DNA of 64,000 nt from Mytilus californianus (lineage: Eukaryota > Mollusca > Bivalvia > Mytilida > Mytilidae), in the NCBI RefSeq assembly GCF_021869535.1, contig NW_026262668.1:139797635-139861634 (forward strand), read 5' to 3'. Each line of letters opens with the position of its first letter. Position 1 is the stretch's first letter. A program made the position numbers and the translations under genes. Shown piece after piece: positions 38,701 through 51,700 of this stretch. The notes under the pieces are model-generated. The model made no database searches, was not told the origin of the DNA, and was given only the letters and a program-made list of their open reading frames with translations.

Positions 38701-41700
38701 CAACTGTTAGGAAAAAAAGTTGACAATTTTGAGTTGATTAGTATATTGATTTTTATATTGATTTTTATTTTTTTTAATTTTTCTTACTGTTATTGGGGAC
38801 TTTGTCCCCATATTATTTCTTAAATTACTGCATTTTTAAGTAATAAGGGTCAAGTGAGCTATTCTCCTCATTTGGTGTCAGCTGTCATCATTGTCTGTCC
38901 TTCTCATTGTCAGTTGTTGTTATCTAACAGAAAAACAAAGGATATGAGGTATCCATCCATGACACAAAATCAGTACATGCATAGCAAAAAAAAAAAACAA
39001 AAAGCAAAGGAATGGCTATTTTATTGCTGTTTCTTCATCTCAAAGTCACAGTGAGGCCTTCAACATGGAGCCAAAAAAAAACAACTTTCACCTCACTGCA
39101 AGTTTAAGACGGCCCCTAGCACCGGTTTGAGTAGAATTCTTTGCAAAATGATACAGATAGAGTTTGAAAGATGTAACACCATCAAATTGGGCCCTGTCAA
39201 AAAAGAACATACTGGAAAGTAGTGCATATTTAAAACAAAATAGTACCTACTCATAGGTGTAATTATCAAACTATGTAGAATATATTTTAGTAATTAAGGT
39301 ATCAAATTGGAACTAAACTTGGCCACAATCATCCTTTGGGTATTATCTACTTTAAAAAGTGTGTCATGATGATTCTTCCTTCCAAACAACATGGCCGACA
39401 TGGCTATAAATAGAACATAGGGGTATATTGAGATCTACCAACCAAAACTGTCAACACCTTATAGCAGTTATTGCCCTAAAAGGACAAATTTTATCCTATC
39501 TTTATTTTTGCCTATTATCTTAAAAACTATAATAGATGATCAGCAAGACAAGATCTACAAGTAAGTCAACATGTCCAAAATTTTGGGTTATCTCCTTATA
39601 GTTGTAGCCCCTAAATGCTGATTTATCAACTTTTTTCGTTTTCGCTTATTATCAATAGATAAAGAGAAAGTTTAAAATGCACTACTTTGTCAACGTGACA
39701 GAAATTTTTGGTTGACATCTTATAGGAGATATATCCCCCTAAATGACAGTTTTCACCAACTTTTACATTTTTCGGCCAAAAATATAGATAAAGAAAAAAT
39801 TATCAACAGGCCAAGATATACAAATTTGTCAAGATGGCAGAAATTGTTGGTTAACTCTTTATTTTTTTCCACTTTTTGCAAATTTGACCAAAAATATAAT
39901 ACATTAAATACAGAAAATTATAAACAGCATAAATTATCAGCAAGACAAGATATACACACAATATAGCAACATGGCTTAAATTTCAGTCAACTCCTTAAAG
40001 GCTTTATTGCCCTTTAATAATGACTTTTTACCCAACTTTTGGAAATTATACAAAAACTATAATTAGTAGAGAGAACCTGTTAACAAAACCAAAAACGATC
40101 AGCTAAACAAGATTAACAAAAAAAAGGTAATGCTATTCATGAATTATGCTCAAGTCTGTAATGTTGGAGAGTGACCATTGTTGAAAATGCACATAGATCC
40201 AGGTGAGGGAAAAAGGCTCTGAAGGGCATTTAGTTTAAGTTTTGTTTTATATTTTACAGATGAGAAGCAGATTGCTGGCTTTACATCCAGAAAATTTTCA
40301 TTATCTAAGGACAATTGAGACTGCTATATGTGTTGTGAGTTTGGATGATGCCAACCCTACTAACGAGATTGAAGTAAGTTTCTTTTCTCTCTCTTTCCTT
40401 CCACTGAACTCATTATCTAAGGACAATTGAGACTAATATATGTGTTGTGAGTTTGGATGATGCAAACCCTACTAATGAGGTTGAAGTAAGTTTCTTTCCT
40501 CTCTCTCTCCTTCCACTGAACTCATTATCTAAGGACAATCGAGACTGCTATATGTGTTGTGAGTTTGGATGATGCCAACCCTACTAATGAGATTGAAGTA
40601 AGTTTCTTTTCTCTCTCTCTCTCTCCTCCCACTGAACTCATTATCTAAGGACAATTGAGACTGCTTTATGTGTTGTGAGTTTGGATGATGCCAACCCTCC
40701 TAATGGGATTGAAGTAAGTCTCTTTCCTCTCTCTCTCTCCTTCCACTGAACTCATTACTTAAGGACAATTGAGACTGCTATATGTGTTGTGAGTTTGGAT
40801 GATGCCAACCCTACAAACGAGATTGAAGTAAGTCTCTTTCCTCTCTCTCTCTCCTTCCACTGAACTCATTATCTAAGGACAATTGAGACGGCTATATGTG
40901 TTGTGAGTTTGGATGATGCCAACCCTACTAACGAGACTGAAGTAAGTCTCTTTTCTCTCTCTTTCCTTCCACTGAACTCATTATCGAAGGACAATTGAGA
41001 CTACTATATGTGTTGTGAGTTTACCAACCCTTCTAAAGAGATTGAAGTAAGTTTCCTCCATGTCTCTCTGTTTATCAATTGGTCTGTAGAAAAACCTGTC
41101 CAAGTGAAAATTGCATTCACAAATTAAGCCTCTCGTAAGCTCCTCTGACAAAGTTTACTATTGCCCTCACGTATTGTATGCACAGTTATTATATCATAAC
41201 TGTTAGTCACTCAATAGCTTTTGTGAATTTCTAATGCTGGTTTACCACTGTCAGTCCCTCGATCTCTTCCATAGAGATGGTCTAAGTAGTTCATCTACTG
41301 TATCACTAACCTGTCAACAATGAGATGGTGCCGTACATTCCACAACAATCCCAATATGATTGTCAGTTTTCTTGCCAGAGGTCAGTGGTTTTCCCCCAGT
41401 TTCTCCCTCTAATAAAAACTGACCTGCACTATATAGCCATGAGTGCTGAGTGTGGCATTAAACACCAACAATCAATCATCAGTCCCAGCATCAGTCCCAG
41501 CATCAGTCTGTCAGTAAAACAGTTCTGTTGCATTATTCTCAGCTAATCTTTATTGTCCCCATTATTTTTATGAAACTTATATCATAGGTTTATATCAGCA
41601 ATGTCTTGGACGAGTTCGAAAATCAGTGCTGATCAATTATTTTTAAAAGAGTTATGCCCCTTGGAAACATTATTTTTATGGAAAATGGCCTCGTTAGCGC

Positions 41701-44700
41701 TCTCATGTGTACAATTCTTGCCAGATTTTTATGAAACTTTTATCATAGGTTTATATTAGCAATGTCTTGGACGAGTTCGAAAAAGAGTGCCAATCAATTA
41801 TTTTTAAAAGAGTTATGGAAATATTAATTATATGGAAAATTGCCTTATGAGCGCTCTGATGTGTACAATTCTTGCCAGATTTTTATGAAATTTATATGAT
41901 AGGTTTATATCATCTATGTACTTGAAGAGTTCAAAAATCAGTGCCGATCAGTTATTTGTAAAAGAGTTATGCCCTTTATAAATATTGATTATATGGAAAA
42001 TTGCAATGTTATCACTCTCATGTGTTCAATTCTTGCCAGAATTTTATGAAACTTATATCATAGGTTTATATCAGCAATGTCTTTGACACTTTTGAAAATA
42101 AGTTCTGATCAAACATTTTTAACGAGTTATGCCCCTTTGGAAATGTAAATTATAATTGAAATCCCATTGCATTTGCTCTGATGCCTTCATTTCTCTAATA
42201 ATATTTTAATAAAAAATTTAAAGAACAAAAAAAAAGTGCTTTTTTTAGTGATTGCCCTTGTACCTTGGATAGTTAAATATGTGCAACACGGTGGACATTG
42301 GAACTCTGTTCTTTTATATTTATAGTCAAACCTTGATATGTCGAAGTCTAAGACCAGACAAAACTATTTGACTCATCAGAAGTTGGAGTCATCAGAGGAT
42401 GTGTGCTTCAGCATGTTTTCCTTATTTCAATTTTTTTACGTATATTGTCAACGTGATATGTTAAAAGGCGGAAGACGTTTTTCATATTCCAATCTATCTG
42501 TATTGATAGTCCATGTAGTATTTATTTCATTAAAATGAGACAGAATTAACTGTACACGGCGGATGTTTACAAAGATAAGGAAAAGGAAAATATGGAAGTA
42601 CTTCCAGACTCAAAAACAAATCGTTGCAGATATTTGTATTAGACTCTATCCTTTGCTTTGCGATTATCAGTCAAGGGTTAAGTCATATTCTTTTTACATA
42701 ACTTTTATAAATTTACTTATAACTTTAATAATTCTTTCATATTGAATATATTTTCTCAGCTAGGGTTTATTTAATTATTCCGTAATTATCTCAAGTAAGT
42801 TGTGTTCCACAAACACATTTTCTGCATGGTCAAACATCATCACTTTTTTTAAATTCTAAAAGTTCATTTTCCTACAAAATTTGATTTCTTGTACATGGAA
42901 CTTCAGAGTTTTATTTATGTACATTTTTCTTTTCAGAGGGACTTTGAAACATACTCAAGTTAACCAATATATTTAGATCCATCACTTATTGACTTGATGT
43001 TTGTTGCATACTATGTTCTTTACATTAATATAAGTATAAAAAGTTAAACAGCGTAACCCATGCTCAGATCTGTCACTTATCTACATCCTTATTACCAGAT
43101 ATATATATAAGAAATTTTTCTTTTCATTTTCCTCTGCTACTTCACATAAAAGCTTCTTATTATTTGATGCCATGTATAATATTTGTAACTGTGTGCTCCT
43201 CTACCTTCTGTTCTCTGCTTTCACATTGTTTGGGTACATGTATTTCCTTAACCTATAAAAACAACAGTGTGTAGCTCATATACAACTTTATTGTTATTAT
43301 TGAATATGTAGAATATGTATTATTTCAGTTGTTTCAAGAATCATTGGGTGGAACACCAACAGACAAATGGTTCGACAAATCACTCAACCTGATCTTTTTT
43401 GAAAATGGGACAGCAGGTTCCAACTGTGATGTAAGTATCTAACATGTATCCTACAGGTATCCTGTATGTACCGGGGTATCCTAGGTATCCACAGTTATCC
43501 AAGATATCCTACATGTATCCTTGGTATCCACAGGTATCCTAGATATCCAAGATATCCTATATGTATCCGAGGTATCCAAGATACCCTTGCAAGGATGGCA
43601 AAAAAGCGGTCAATACTAGTATTGACCATGCCGGCGGTAAATACCGGGAAATACTGGCAAATACTGGTCAATACTGGTCAATTGAAATTTTGATAGGACT
43701 TTACTATAAAACTAGTCCCTACCTCAGGTCAATTACTTGGTAAATGGATAGATATAGTCACAAGGCAGAAAGTCACTTATTTACTACATTGTAATAGGAC
43801 AAAAAGTCACAATTAATTAGTTCATGAACATGGATTAATGAAGATTTATCAAATATTGATTTAATCATACAACAGATATAGTCATTAACACCATGAAGTC
43901 AGTCACTTAAGAGAGACTATATAACATCTGGTTTTCTTAACAGTTATTTTGAAAGATGCAATTAAAAAATTTAAAAAAATTGTTTTATATATATATGTTG
44001 TGTACAAATTGTAATGTTGTACAAATTATAATTTGTACAGAATTTTTGTACAAGTTATCTGTGTTTTATGAACCGCTTAACACAAATGGATAATACAAGC
44101 ACACAGTCTTTTGTTTCACATATTTCTGTCATATTTCCATGACTACATGATGCAGTCTAATACTGAGCATTGATACAAAAAACATTATAACAACACAAAA
44201 TGACTTTTTATGGATATGATTTTGGTATAAGGAGAAAAATAAAAATAGAATTTAAACCATTCAGGTGTCATTATTTCCAGTTTTAGGACAAGGAGAATAG
44301 CACTAAATGTTAAGTTGAAGTATATAAATTTGAATTTAAGACATTAAGCTGATAAATTTTAGAAGATAAACTTTTATCACCTGGTGCAGAAAGGTATGTG
44401 TCAAAAAACTTATAACTTGTACAAAAACCCTGTACAAATTATAATTTGTACAAACTTGCATCTTGTACACAACATATATATGTTATATATTTATTAAAAA
44501 AAAAACATTTCCTGCATTTAGAACAATTTTATCATGCTGTTGAATACCCTTGGATATATTAATTATATGGAAAATAACATTGTTAGCACTCTCATGTGTA
44601 CAATTCTTGCCAGATTTTTTCAAAACTTATATCATAGGTTTATATTAGCAATGTCTCAGACAAGTTTGAAATTTAGTACAGATCAATTTTTTTTAAAGAG

Positions 44701-45666
44701 TTATGCCCCTTGGAAATATTAATTATATGGGAAATTGATTTGTAAGCACTCTCATTTGTACAATATTTTCAAGATTTTTATCAAATTTACATCAAAGGTT
44801 TATATCAGCAATGTCGGGGAAAATTCTGAAAATCTGTGCGGATCAAATATTTTTAAAAGAGTTATGCCCCCTGGAAGTATTAATCATATTAGAAATTGCA
44901 TTGCATTTGCTCTCAAGCCTTCATTTCTCTAAGATGTTATCATAAAAAAGTTTTAAAGAACAAAAAAATGTTTTTTTTTAGTTATTGCCCTAGGACAGAT
45001 AAAATATGTGCAATGTGGGGTACATTGGAACTCTGTTCTTTTATTTGTTTTTGTTTATTGCTCACAATTGCTGGCTGTATGGTTTATTTATTTCTATTTA
45101 TAGCACAAATGGTATAGTTGTATTGTGAGACATAGATATTACTATCCGGTGGTGGCAGTGGTGTCAACTATTTGTATAAAGCTTTATATTTCAGAAGGTA
45201 GAAGACCTGTATGCTTCATATCTTGTATGCAGATACCTTATGTTACGAAGTTTCCGTCAATCATATGTCCATTGTCCTTGACCTCATTTTCATGGTTCAG
45301 CAACTGCTTGAAAAAAAATTTGAGTTTTTTGTCATGTGAATTTCTCACTTATTATGAGTAATAGGATAACTCAATTTGGTATATGGGTTCCTTGTAACAT
45401 CTACATGTCCATCAGACAGAGTTCACCTGACCTGGACCTCATTTGATGGATCAGTGATCAAGGTTAAAGTTACGTGATAAGGTCCATTTCTCAAATACTA
45501 TAAGCAGCGGGTCAACTATATTTGGTGTATGGAATGATTGTAATGGGTACATGTCAGTCTAGCAGGTTTCATCCGACCTTGACCTCATTTTTATGATTCA
45601 TTGGTCAATGTTAAGTTTTTATACGACCGCAAAAAAATTTTGTGGTCGTATATTGGTATGACGTTG

Positions 45667-45701
<35 letters not shown>

Positions 45702-48700
45702 CGAATACATATTGGTTTTCGCACTATAACTTTAGTTTAAGTGAATGGATCTTTTTGAAATTTGACCATAAGGTTAAATACCACAAAAGGAAGGTTGGGA
45801 TTGATTTTGGGGGTTATGGTACCAACAGTTAAGGAATTAGGGGCCAAAAAGGGGCCAAAAATGAGCATTTTCTAGTTTCCAGACAATAACTGTGAAACGG
45901 TGTATGGATCTCTCTGAAATTATACTACAAGTTTCCATACCACAAAGGGATGGTTAGGATTTGCTTTGGGGGGTTATGGCTCAAACCGTTTAGGAATTAG
46001 GGGCAAAAAAGGGGGAAAAACAAGGTTGTCCTGGTTAATGGACAAATACTTTAGTACAAAACATAATTTAAAGCAGTGTAAGGGAGATAAATCAAATACA
46101 TCATTGAAATTATCTCCCTTACACTGCTTTTAAATTGTATAAAGTAATGGTTAATGAACAATAAAGATAATCTAAAACAGTGTAAGGGAGGTAATCCAAA
46201 TACAACGTTTTGGTTACTTCCCTTACACTGCTTTTAAATTATGTTTAAAGAAATGCATATTTATAAAGGAAGACCAGTAAAAATATCTGCAAATGTTTTC
46301 ATCTTTTTTTTTTACAAAAAAATCCATATGAAAGATTTGACACTATATTTTTATTAATTCTATTATAAAATAGATTAAGTTAGCACTATGGTAAATTTAA
46401 ATGGGTAATTATGGTTGCCAACTCCATTGGAAATTTGAATTGAGATTATGACCATATCTTGAGGGAAAGAATTTTTTGGGGGAAAAAAGGGGGGGGGATA
46501 AAAAGAAATTGTGGGGGGGCCAATTTTTTCTCATTTCAGATTTCAGAAATTAAAAAGAATTATTCTTCAAATATTTTTTTTTTTTCAAATTTCAAATATT
46601 GAAAAATTTCAAGAAGTAATCTTTAATTGCACAGTATGGCGCATTAGATTTGTAAAATCTTTGATCACATTTATTTATTTGTTATGCCGAATCTAACAGT
46701 GTATTTAGATTTTTAATTTTGGGTCCAGTTTTCAAATTGGTTTACATTAATGTCCAAAGGGTCCAAAATTAAACTTTGTTTGATTTTAGCAAAAATTGAA
46801 TATATGAGGTTCTTTGATATGCTGAATCTAAACATGTTTTTAGATTTTTGATTTTTGGCCCAGTTTTCAAGTTGGTCCAAATTGGGGTCCAAAATTAAAC
46901 TTTGTTTGATTTCAACAAAAATTGAATATATGGGGTTCTTTGATATGCTGAATCTAACCATGTATTTAGATTTTTTATTTGTGGACCCCGTTATCTAATT
47001 GGTTCATATTGAGGTCAAAAGGGTCCAAAATTAAACTTTGTTTGATTTCATCTAAAATTGAATTATTGGGGTTCTTTGATATTCCAAATCTAACCGTGTA
47101 TTTAGGTTTTTAGTTTTGGGTCCTGTTTTTTAAATTGGTCTACATTGAGGTCCAAAGGGTCCAAAATTAAACTTAGTTTGATTTTAACAAAAATTGAATT
47201 CTTGGGGTTCTTTGATTTGCTGAATCTAAACATGTGTTTAGATTTTTGATTATGGGCCCAGTTTTCAAGTTGGTCCAAGATAGGGTCCAGTATTTAAACT
47301 TTGTTTGATTTCAACAAAAATTGAATATATGGGGTTCTTTGATATGCTGAATCTAAACATGTATTTAGATTTTTGATTATGGGCCCAGTTTTCAAGTTGG
47401 TCCAAATTGGGGTCCAAAATTAAACTTTGTTTGATTTCAACAAAAATTGAATATATGAGGTTCTTTTATATCCTGAATCTAACCATGTATTTAGATTTTT
47501 TATTTGTAGGCCCCGCTATCAAATTGGTTCATATTGAGGTCAAAAGGGTCCAAAATGAAACTTCGTTTGATTTCATCGAAAATTGAATTATTGGGGTTCT
47601 TTGATATGCCAAATCTAACCGTGTTTTTAGATTTTTAATTTGGGCCTCGTTTTTTAAATTGGTCTTCATTGAGGTCCAAAGGGTCCAAAATTAAACTTAG
47701 TTTGATTTTAACAAAAATTGAATTCTTGGGGTTCTTTGATATGCTGAATCTAAACATGTGTTTAGATTTTTGATTATGGGCCCAGTTTTCAAGTTGGTCC
47801 AAGTTGGGGTCCAAAATTAAACTTTTTTTGATTTCAACAAAAATTGAATATATGGGGTTCTTTGATATGCTGAATCTAACCATGAATTTAGATTTTTTAT
47901 TTGTGGGCCCCGCTATCAAATTGGTTCATATTGAGGTCAAAAGGGTCCAAAATTAAACTTTGTTTGATTTCATCAAAAATTGAATTATTGGGGTTCTTTG
48001 ATATTCCAAATCTAACCGTGTATTTAGATTTTTAATTTTAAGTCCCGTTTTTTAAATTGGTCTACATTAAGGTCCAAAGGGTCCAAAATTAAACTTAGTT
48101 TGATTTTAGCAAAAATTGAATTCTTGGGGTTCTTTGATATGCTGAATCTAAACATGTGTTTAGATTTTTGATTATGGGCCCAGTTTTCAAGTTTGTCCAA
48201 GTTGGGGTCCAAAATTAAACTTTGTTTGATTTTAACAAAAATTGAATATATGGGGTTCTTTGATATGCTGAATCTAACCATGTATTTTGATTTTGGACAT
48301 TGGACCATAATAGGTAAATTAAAAAAATTCAAGTTCTTAGACCACATTCATTCTGTGTCAGAAACCTATGCTGTGTCAAATATTTAATAACAATCCAAAT
48401 TCAGAGCTGTATCAAGCTTGAATGTTGTGTCCATACTTGCCCCAACTGTTGAGGGTTCGACCTCTGCGGTCGTATCAAGCTGCGCCCCAGCGAAGCATTT
48501 TATTGTGTTTTGGTCTGTTTTTCAAGTACTTTAAGCAATAGGTCAACTATATTTGGTGTTTTGGAATGATTGTAAGGTGTACAAGTCTGTCTTGCAGGTA
48601 TCATCTGACCTTGACCTCATTTTCATGGTTCATTGGTCAATTTTACACAATAGGTCAACTATATTTGGTGTATAAAAAAATTGTAAAGTGTATATATGTC

Positions 48701-51700
48701 TGTCTGACACAATTTATCTGACATTGACCTCATTGTCATAGATTTTTAAAAATGTTAGGTTTCTGTAATGCTTTTAGTAAAACCTTTATCTTTAAGACTT
48801 TCAACATAAAATCAATGGTCAGTAAAGCAGGAGACATTTCAGCGTGTGCACTCTTGTATTTCTATTTAAAGCACACACCAGCTGATAGTATAGTTAATAT
48901 ATTTCTATTTATAGCACACACCAGCTGATGGTATGGTCTATATTGTCTTTAAGTCTTATGTTGAACTGCTTGTATCCAAAACTAAAGGACTTTGGCAGGT
49001 AATTGTTTTATGTTTCTATTTATAGCACACACCAGTGGATGCAATGGTTCTTGTAGCCAGTACATATTATAATGACCTGTTTATTGCTCAAAATAAAGGA
49101 AAATGGCAGGTATGGTTTGATTTGGATCCTCTCAGTCATGTTTGGGAATCACCTTATTAAAGGAATGTTAACATACACATATTTCTTGGTCATTTATTTA
49201 ATGTTGTTTTTCATCACTTGCATTTAAATTATTGTGGTTGGTTTGGTCTAGAACTTATTGTAGCACCTAGTACATAGTATTCTATTGGTGAATGTGGTTC
49301 TGGAAATAACCTCACATATGGGTACTGCTACTTTGTAAGTTTATTTATACAGAGAGTTAGAGAGGCGTAAAATAAGCATAGAGCATTACATGAAATTTTG
49401 TATCTTAATCTAACTTACCCTTAGTAGCAAGTTCATTTTAGATGTCAAGCATGTTCTACCCAAGTTTTGTTGAAATTACAACATGACATTATTTACAAAG
49501 CAAAAGAAGAATGTCATATTAGAATTTACAGTAGACATTGCTACATTGTGCTAAGTGAGTTTATAGTGGAAGCTTAACATCTTTCAAATTTCTTAGCTTT
49601 TCAAAACCAGATATTGCATAATCAGTTTAGATTGAACGCTAACTACCCCAGTAGTTCGGTACCATTAGGGAACTTATTGTGTCGCCGGACAGTGTCCAGT
49701 TGTTGGGACAAATAGAGATCACTTCTGCCACTATTTGTTTATCCCAAAATCTAGGAAAACAGCTTGACAGACTTCATCCAAACTTGCACGGATTTAACAA
49801 GTCATGAAGCTATGCACCAGTTGTTTTAATTTTTGATGTTTGGGGTTTTTGGGGTTTCTAATACCAAAACCTGGACCTACATCAGTTTGTTAATCAACGA
49901 CTCCTTGAAAATGACTTGACAGAATTCATCCAAACTTGTACAGGTTCTTCTACAGGACATGAAGTTCAGCACTTCCTATTAATTCTTGATCTGAGAGATT
50001 TTGGCAGTTTTAATATTTATGCTTTAATTGTTTGGATATGTGACACACCTCTTCCTTGGAAGTCTCATACATTTAAAAAAAAAAGGAACTCTAGAGAAAA
50101 ATGTTTTCTTTTTCAGGGAAGTACTGCAAAAAGAGATTTACCAGAACCTATACAACTTATATTCCATGTTGATGATGTTATTAGAAATAATATAATCAAA
50201 GCTAAAATTGGCCACAAACAAGTAGTGAGTATTGTTTTGTGTAATATGAACTAAGTATGAAATAGATGTGAGCAAACATTATATTGTGTAAGATGAACTA
50301 AGTATGAAATAAATGTGAGCAAATTGTCAACATGAAAACTCAAGATGTGAGAAAAATTATACTGCCTAAGTGGAACTTTTTAAATTTAGAAATTATTCAA
50401 GAATTTAGGTTCCGAATCCGTCATGCAAAGTTGACTGGAAGAGAATGAAGGTCCTATGGATGCTCTATAATAATGGAGTTGTTATAGTAGGGGGTTGAGA
50501 GCTCTATAATAAGGGAGTTGAGAAGATGCTCTATAATAAGGGAGTTGAGAGGATGCTCTATAATAAGGGAGTTGAGAGGATGCTCTATAATAAGGGAGTT
50601 GAGAGGATGCTCTATAATAAGGGGGTTGAGAATATGCTCTATAATAAGGGGGTTGAGAGGATGCTCTATAATAAGGGAGTTGAGAGGATGCTCTATTATA
50701 AGGGAGTTGAGAAGATGCTCTATAATAAGGGGGTTGAGATGATGCTCTATTATAAGGGAGTTGAGAGGATGCTCTATTATAAGGGAGTTGAGATGATGCT
50801 CTATAATAAGGGGGTTGAGAGGATGCTCTATAATAAGGGAGTTGAGAGGATGCTCTATTATAAGGGAGTTGAGAGGATGCTCTATTATAAGGGAATTGAG
50901 AGGATGCTCTATAATAAGGGGGTTGAGATGATGCTCTATTATAAGGGGGTTGAGAAAATGTTCTATAAAATGGGAGTTATGTATTTTCTAAATATTTTAA
51001 AGAATGAGGATAGATTTTAATATAATCTTTATATTTTAGTCAGATAATCTGCAGTGTTATGCCAAATTTTATACAAAATATGGAAAGACGTATTTACGCA
51101 GACATAAACTTCATCCAGACACACATGTACAACTGGCATTACAGTATGCTTACTATAAAATACACAAAAAGTAAGTACAGACATAAACTTCATCCAGACA
51201 CACATGTAAAACTGGCTTTACAGTATGCTTACTATAAAATACACAAAAAGTAAGTACAGACATAAACTTCATCCAGACACAGATGTAAAACTGGCTTTAC
51301 AGTATGCTTACTATAAAATACACAAAAAGTAAGTACAGACATAAACTATATCCAGATACACATGTAAAACTGGCATTACAGTATGCTTACTATAAAATAC
51401 ACAAAAAGTAAGTGCAGACATAAACTTCTTCCAGACACACATGTACAACTGGCTTTACAGTATGCTTACTATAAAATACACAAAATGTAAGTACTTTTTA
51501 TTTTTGTAATATTTCACTATGCAAAGTTTTGATTCTATTTTTCAAAGGGAGCCAATTTCAAAGTTAACTTAGATATTTTCTTTAATTGATAACAAAATTT
51601 AAATTTCAGGCCAGGGCCAACATATGAAACAGCAACAATAAGACGATTTTATAATGGACGTACAGAAACAATGAGGAGTTGTACAACTGATGCTTTTGAA

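Noticed and set aside
38587..38823. 78-codon frame with a hydrophobic end
   Set aside because: AT-rich intron sequence, low-complexity hydrophobic stretch, no family resemblance.
42938..42961. Possible microexon (TTTTCAG, then RDFETYS) between CROT exons 6 and 7 that could fill a four-residue gap
   Set aside because: No GT donor at a position that keeps the phase; exons 6 and 7 join in frame without it.
50518..51020. 164-codon frame repeating MLYNKGVER
   Set aside because: A 27-bp array in phase with codons inside CROT intron 9; no independent start context or homology.
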